NCBI GenBank assembly: GCA_031552355.1 | Contig: JAVBMO010000140.1 | Location: 1 to 15,203, forward strand | Length of the DNA: 15,203 bases | Source: JAVBMO01 sp031552355 | GTDB taxonomy: Bacteria > Bacteroidota > Bacteroidia > Bacteroidales > P3 | Direction: 5' to 3' | In this document: in pieces, positions 14,496 to 15,203 of the stretch | How the letters are laid out: the number at the start of each line of letters is the position of its first letter | How positions within the stretch are numbered: the first letter of the stretch is position 1 | Program-made: the position numbers and the translations under genes | Notes under the pieces: generated by a model | The model's input: the letters and a program-made list of their open reading frames with translations, nothing else | What the model was told of the DNA's origin: nothing | Databases searched by the model: none

Positions 14496-15017
14496 ATGAG
14501 AAAAGAACTAAAAGCCGAGCTCATTGATTCTATTGCAGAAGAAATTAAACAATATGCTCACCTTTACGTTACAAATATCGAAGGATTAAACTCCGTTGAT
14601 ACCGTAAAATTGAGAAAATTGTGCTTCCGCAGAGAAGTGAAGCTTATGGTTGTTAAGAACACCTTGCTTATTAAAGCAATGGAAAAAACCGGCATAGATT
14701 ATTCAGAACTTTATCCGGTTATTAAAGGTTCTTCTTCAATAATGCTTTCGAACATAAATAATGTACCTGCAAAGCTTATAAAAGAATTTAGAGCAACTTC
14801 AGACAAACCTATTTTAAAAGGTGCGTATGTAGAAGAAGCTGTTTATCTTGGCGACAACAATTTGGATATGCTTGTTAACTTTAAATCAAGAAACGAACTT
14901 ATCGCAGACGTTGTTGCAAGCTTGCAAGCCCCTGCAAAAAATGTTATTTCAGCATTGCAGTCAGGTGGAAACACATTATCAGGTGTTCTTAAAACATTGG
15001 AAGAAAGAGCCCAATAA
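14496..15017 (+). CDS. rplJ: 50S ribosomal protein L10
   Basis: 173 residues. The N-terminal rRNA-binding domain includes KAELIDSIAEEIKQYAHLYV and the EVKLMVVKNTLLIKAM segment. The C-terminal helix (about 140-173) would carry L7/L12 dimers. It starts 32 bases after rplA; this gap is too short for a large L10-binding leader as in E. coli. Confidence 0.97.
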   Translation: MRKELKAELIDSIAEEIKQYAHLYVTNIEGLNSVDTVKLRKLCFRREVKLMVVKNTLLIKAMEKTGIDYSELYPVIKGSSSIMLSNINNVPAKLIKEFRATSDKPILKGAYVEEAVYLGDNNLDMLVNFKSRNELIADVVASLQAPAKNVISALQSGGNTLSGVLKTLEERAQ

Positions 15018-15064
15018 AAAAACAAAAAATTTATTATTGTAAAACATTAAAAAAACGAATAAAA

Positions 15065-15203
15065 ATGGCAGATTTGAAAGCTTTTGCTGAACAATTAGTT
15101 AACTTAACCGTAAAAGAAGTAAACGAACTTGCTCAAATTTTGAAAGATGAGTACGGTATTGAACCTGCTGCTGCAGCTGTTGCAGTTGCTGCTGGTCCTG
15201 CTG
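15065..15203 (+). CDS. rplL: 50S ribosomal protein L7/L12, 3' partial
   Basis: The first 46 residues are visible; the rest lies beyond the window. MADLKAFAEQLVNLTVKEVN is the dimerising N-terminal domain that binds L10, and the alanine-rich stretch from about residue 34 is the start of the flexible hinge. The 47 bases before it are nearly all A and T, with no attenuator hairpin visible. Confidence 0.95.
   Translation, partial: MADLKAFAEQLVNLTVKEVNELAQILKDEYGIEPAAAAVAVAAGPA

Overview
The window reads as the chromosome of a Bacteroidota bacterium, most likely Bacteroidales-like. Four things point there: a cell-surface protein ending in a type IX secretion sorting domain; several lipoproteins with short N-terminal signals; promoters of the phylum-specific TTTG / TAnnTTTG type; and genes mostly without Shine-Dalgarno sequences. 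No phage, plasmid, CRISPR or defence system is visible. The novelty here is in repeats and small regulatory structures rather than a new gene system.

Left part (1-7628). The window opens inside a secreted protein made of nearly identical bacterial Ig-like (BIG2) repeats plus a C-terminal T9SS domain (1-881, + strand). A leftward group follows: a small lipoprotein (5435-5692), an AsmA-family envelope protein (2717-5356), and an AspT/YidE-type transporter overlapping it by 8 bp (1123-2724). Upstream of these is an RsuA/RluB-family rRNA pseudouridine synthase (5814-7628). Its N-terminal extension contains five tandem 45-residue repeats.

Middle part (7629-10548). Two diverged paralogous lipoproteins (7986-8450 and 8633-9064) are separated and flanked by three copies of a short dispersed repeat. 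One copy sits in a short element with 11-bp terminal inverted repeats. A perfect 33-bp palindrome and two good leftward terminators also lie here. fabD (9296-10177) follows, with a possible structured leader and its own promoter.

Right part (10549-15203). A strong promoter drives a rightward translation and transcription operon: tRNA-Thr(UGU), tRNA-Tyr(GUA), tRNA-Gly(UCC), tRNA-Thr(GGU), tuf, tRNA-Trp(CCA), secE, nusG, rplK, rplA, rplJ and the start of rplL. From memory, the four-tRNA plus tuf order is the same as the E. coli thrU-tyrU-glyT-thrT-tufB operon. Hairpins sit between tRNA-Gly and tRNA-Thr and between tuf and tRNA-Trp, where RNA processing or partial termination is plausible.
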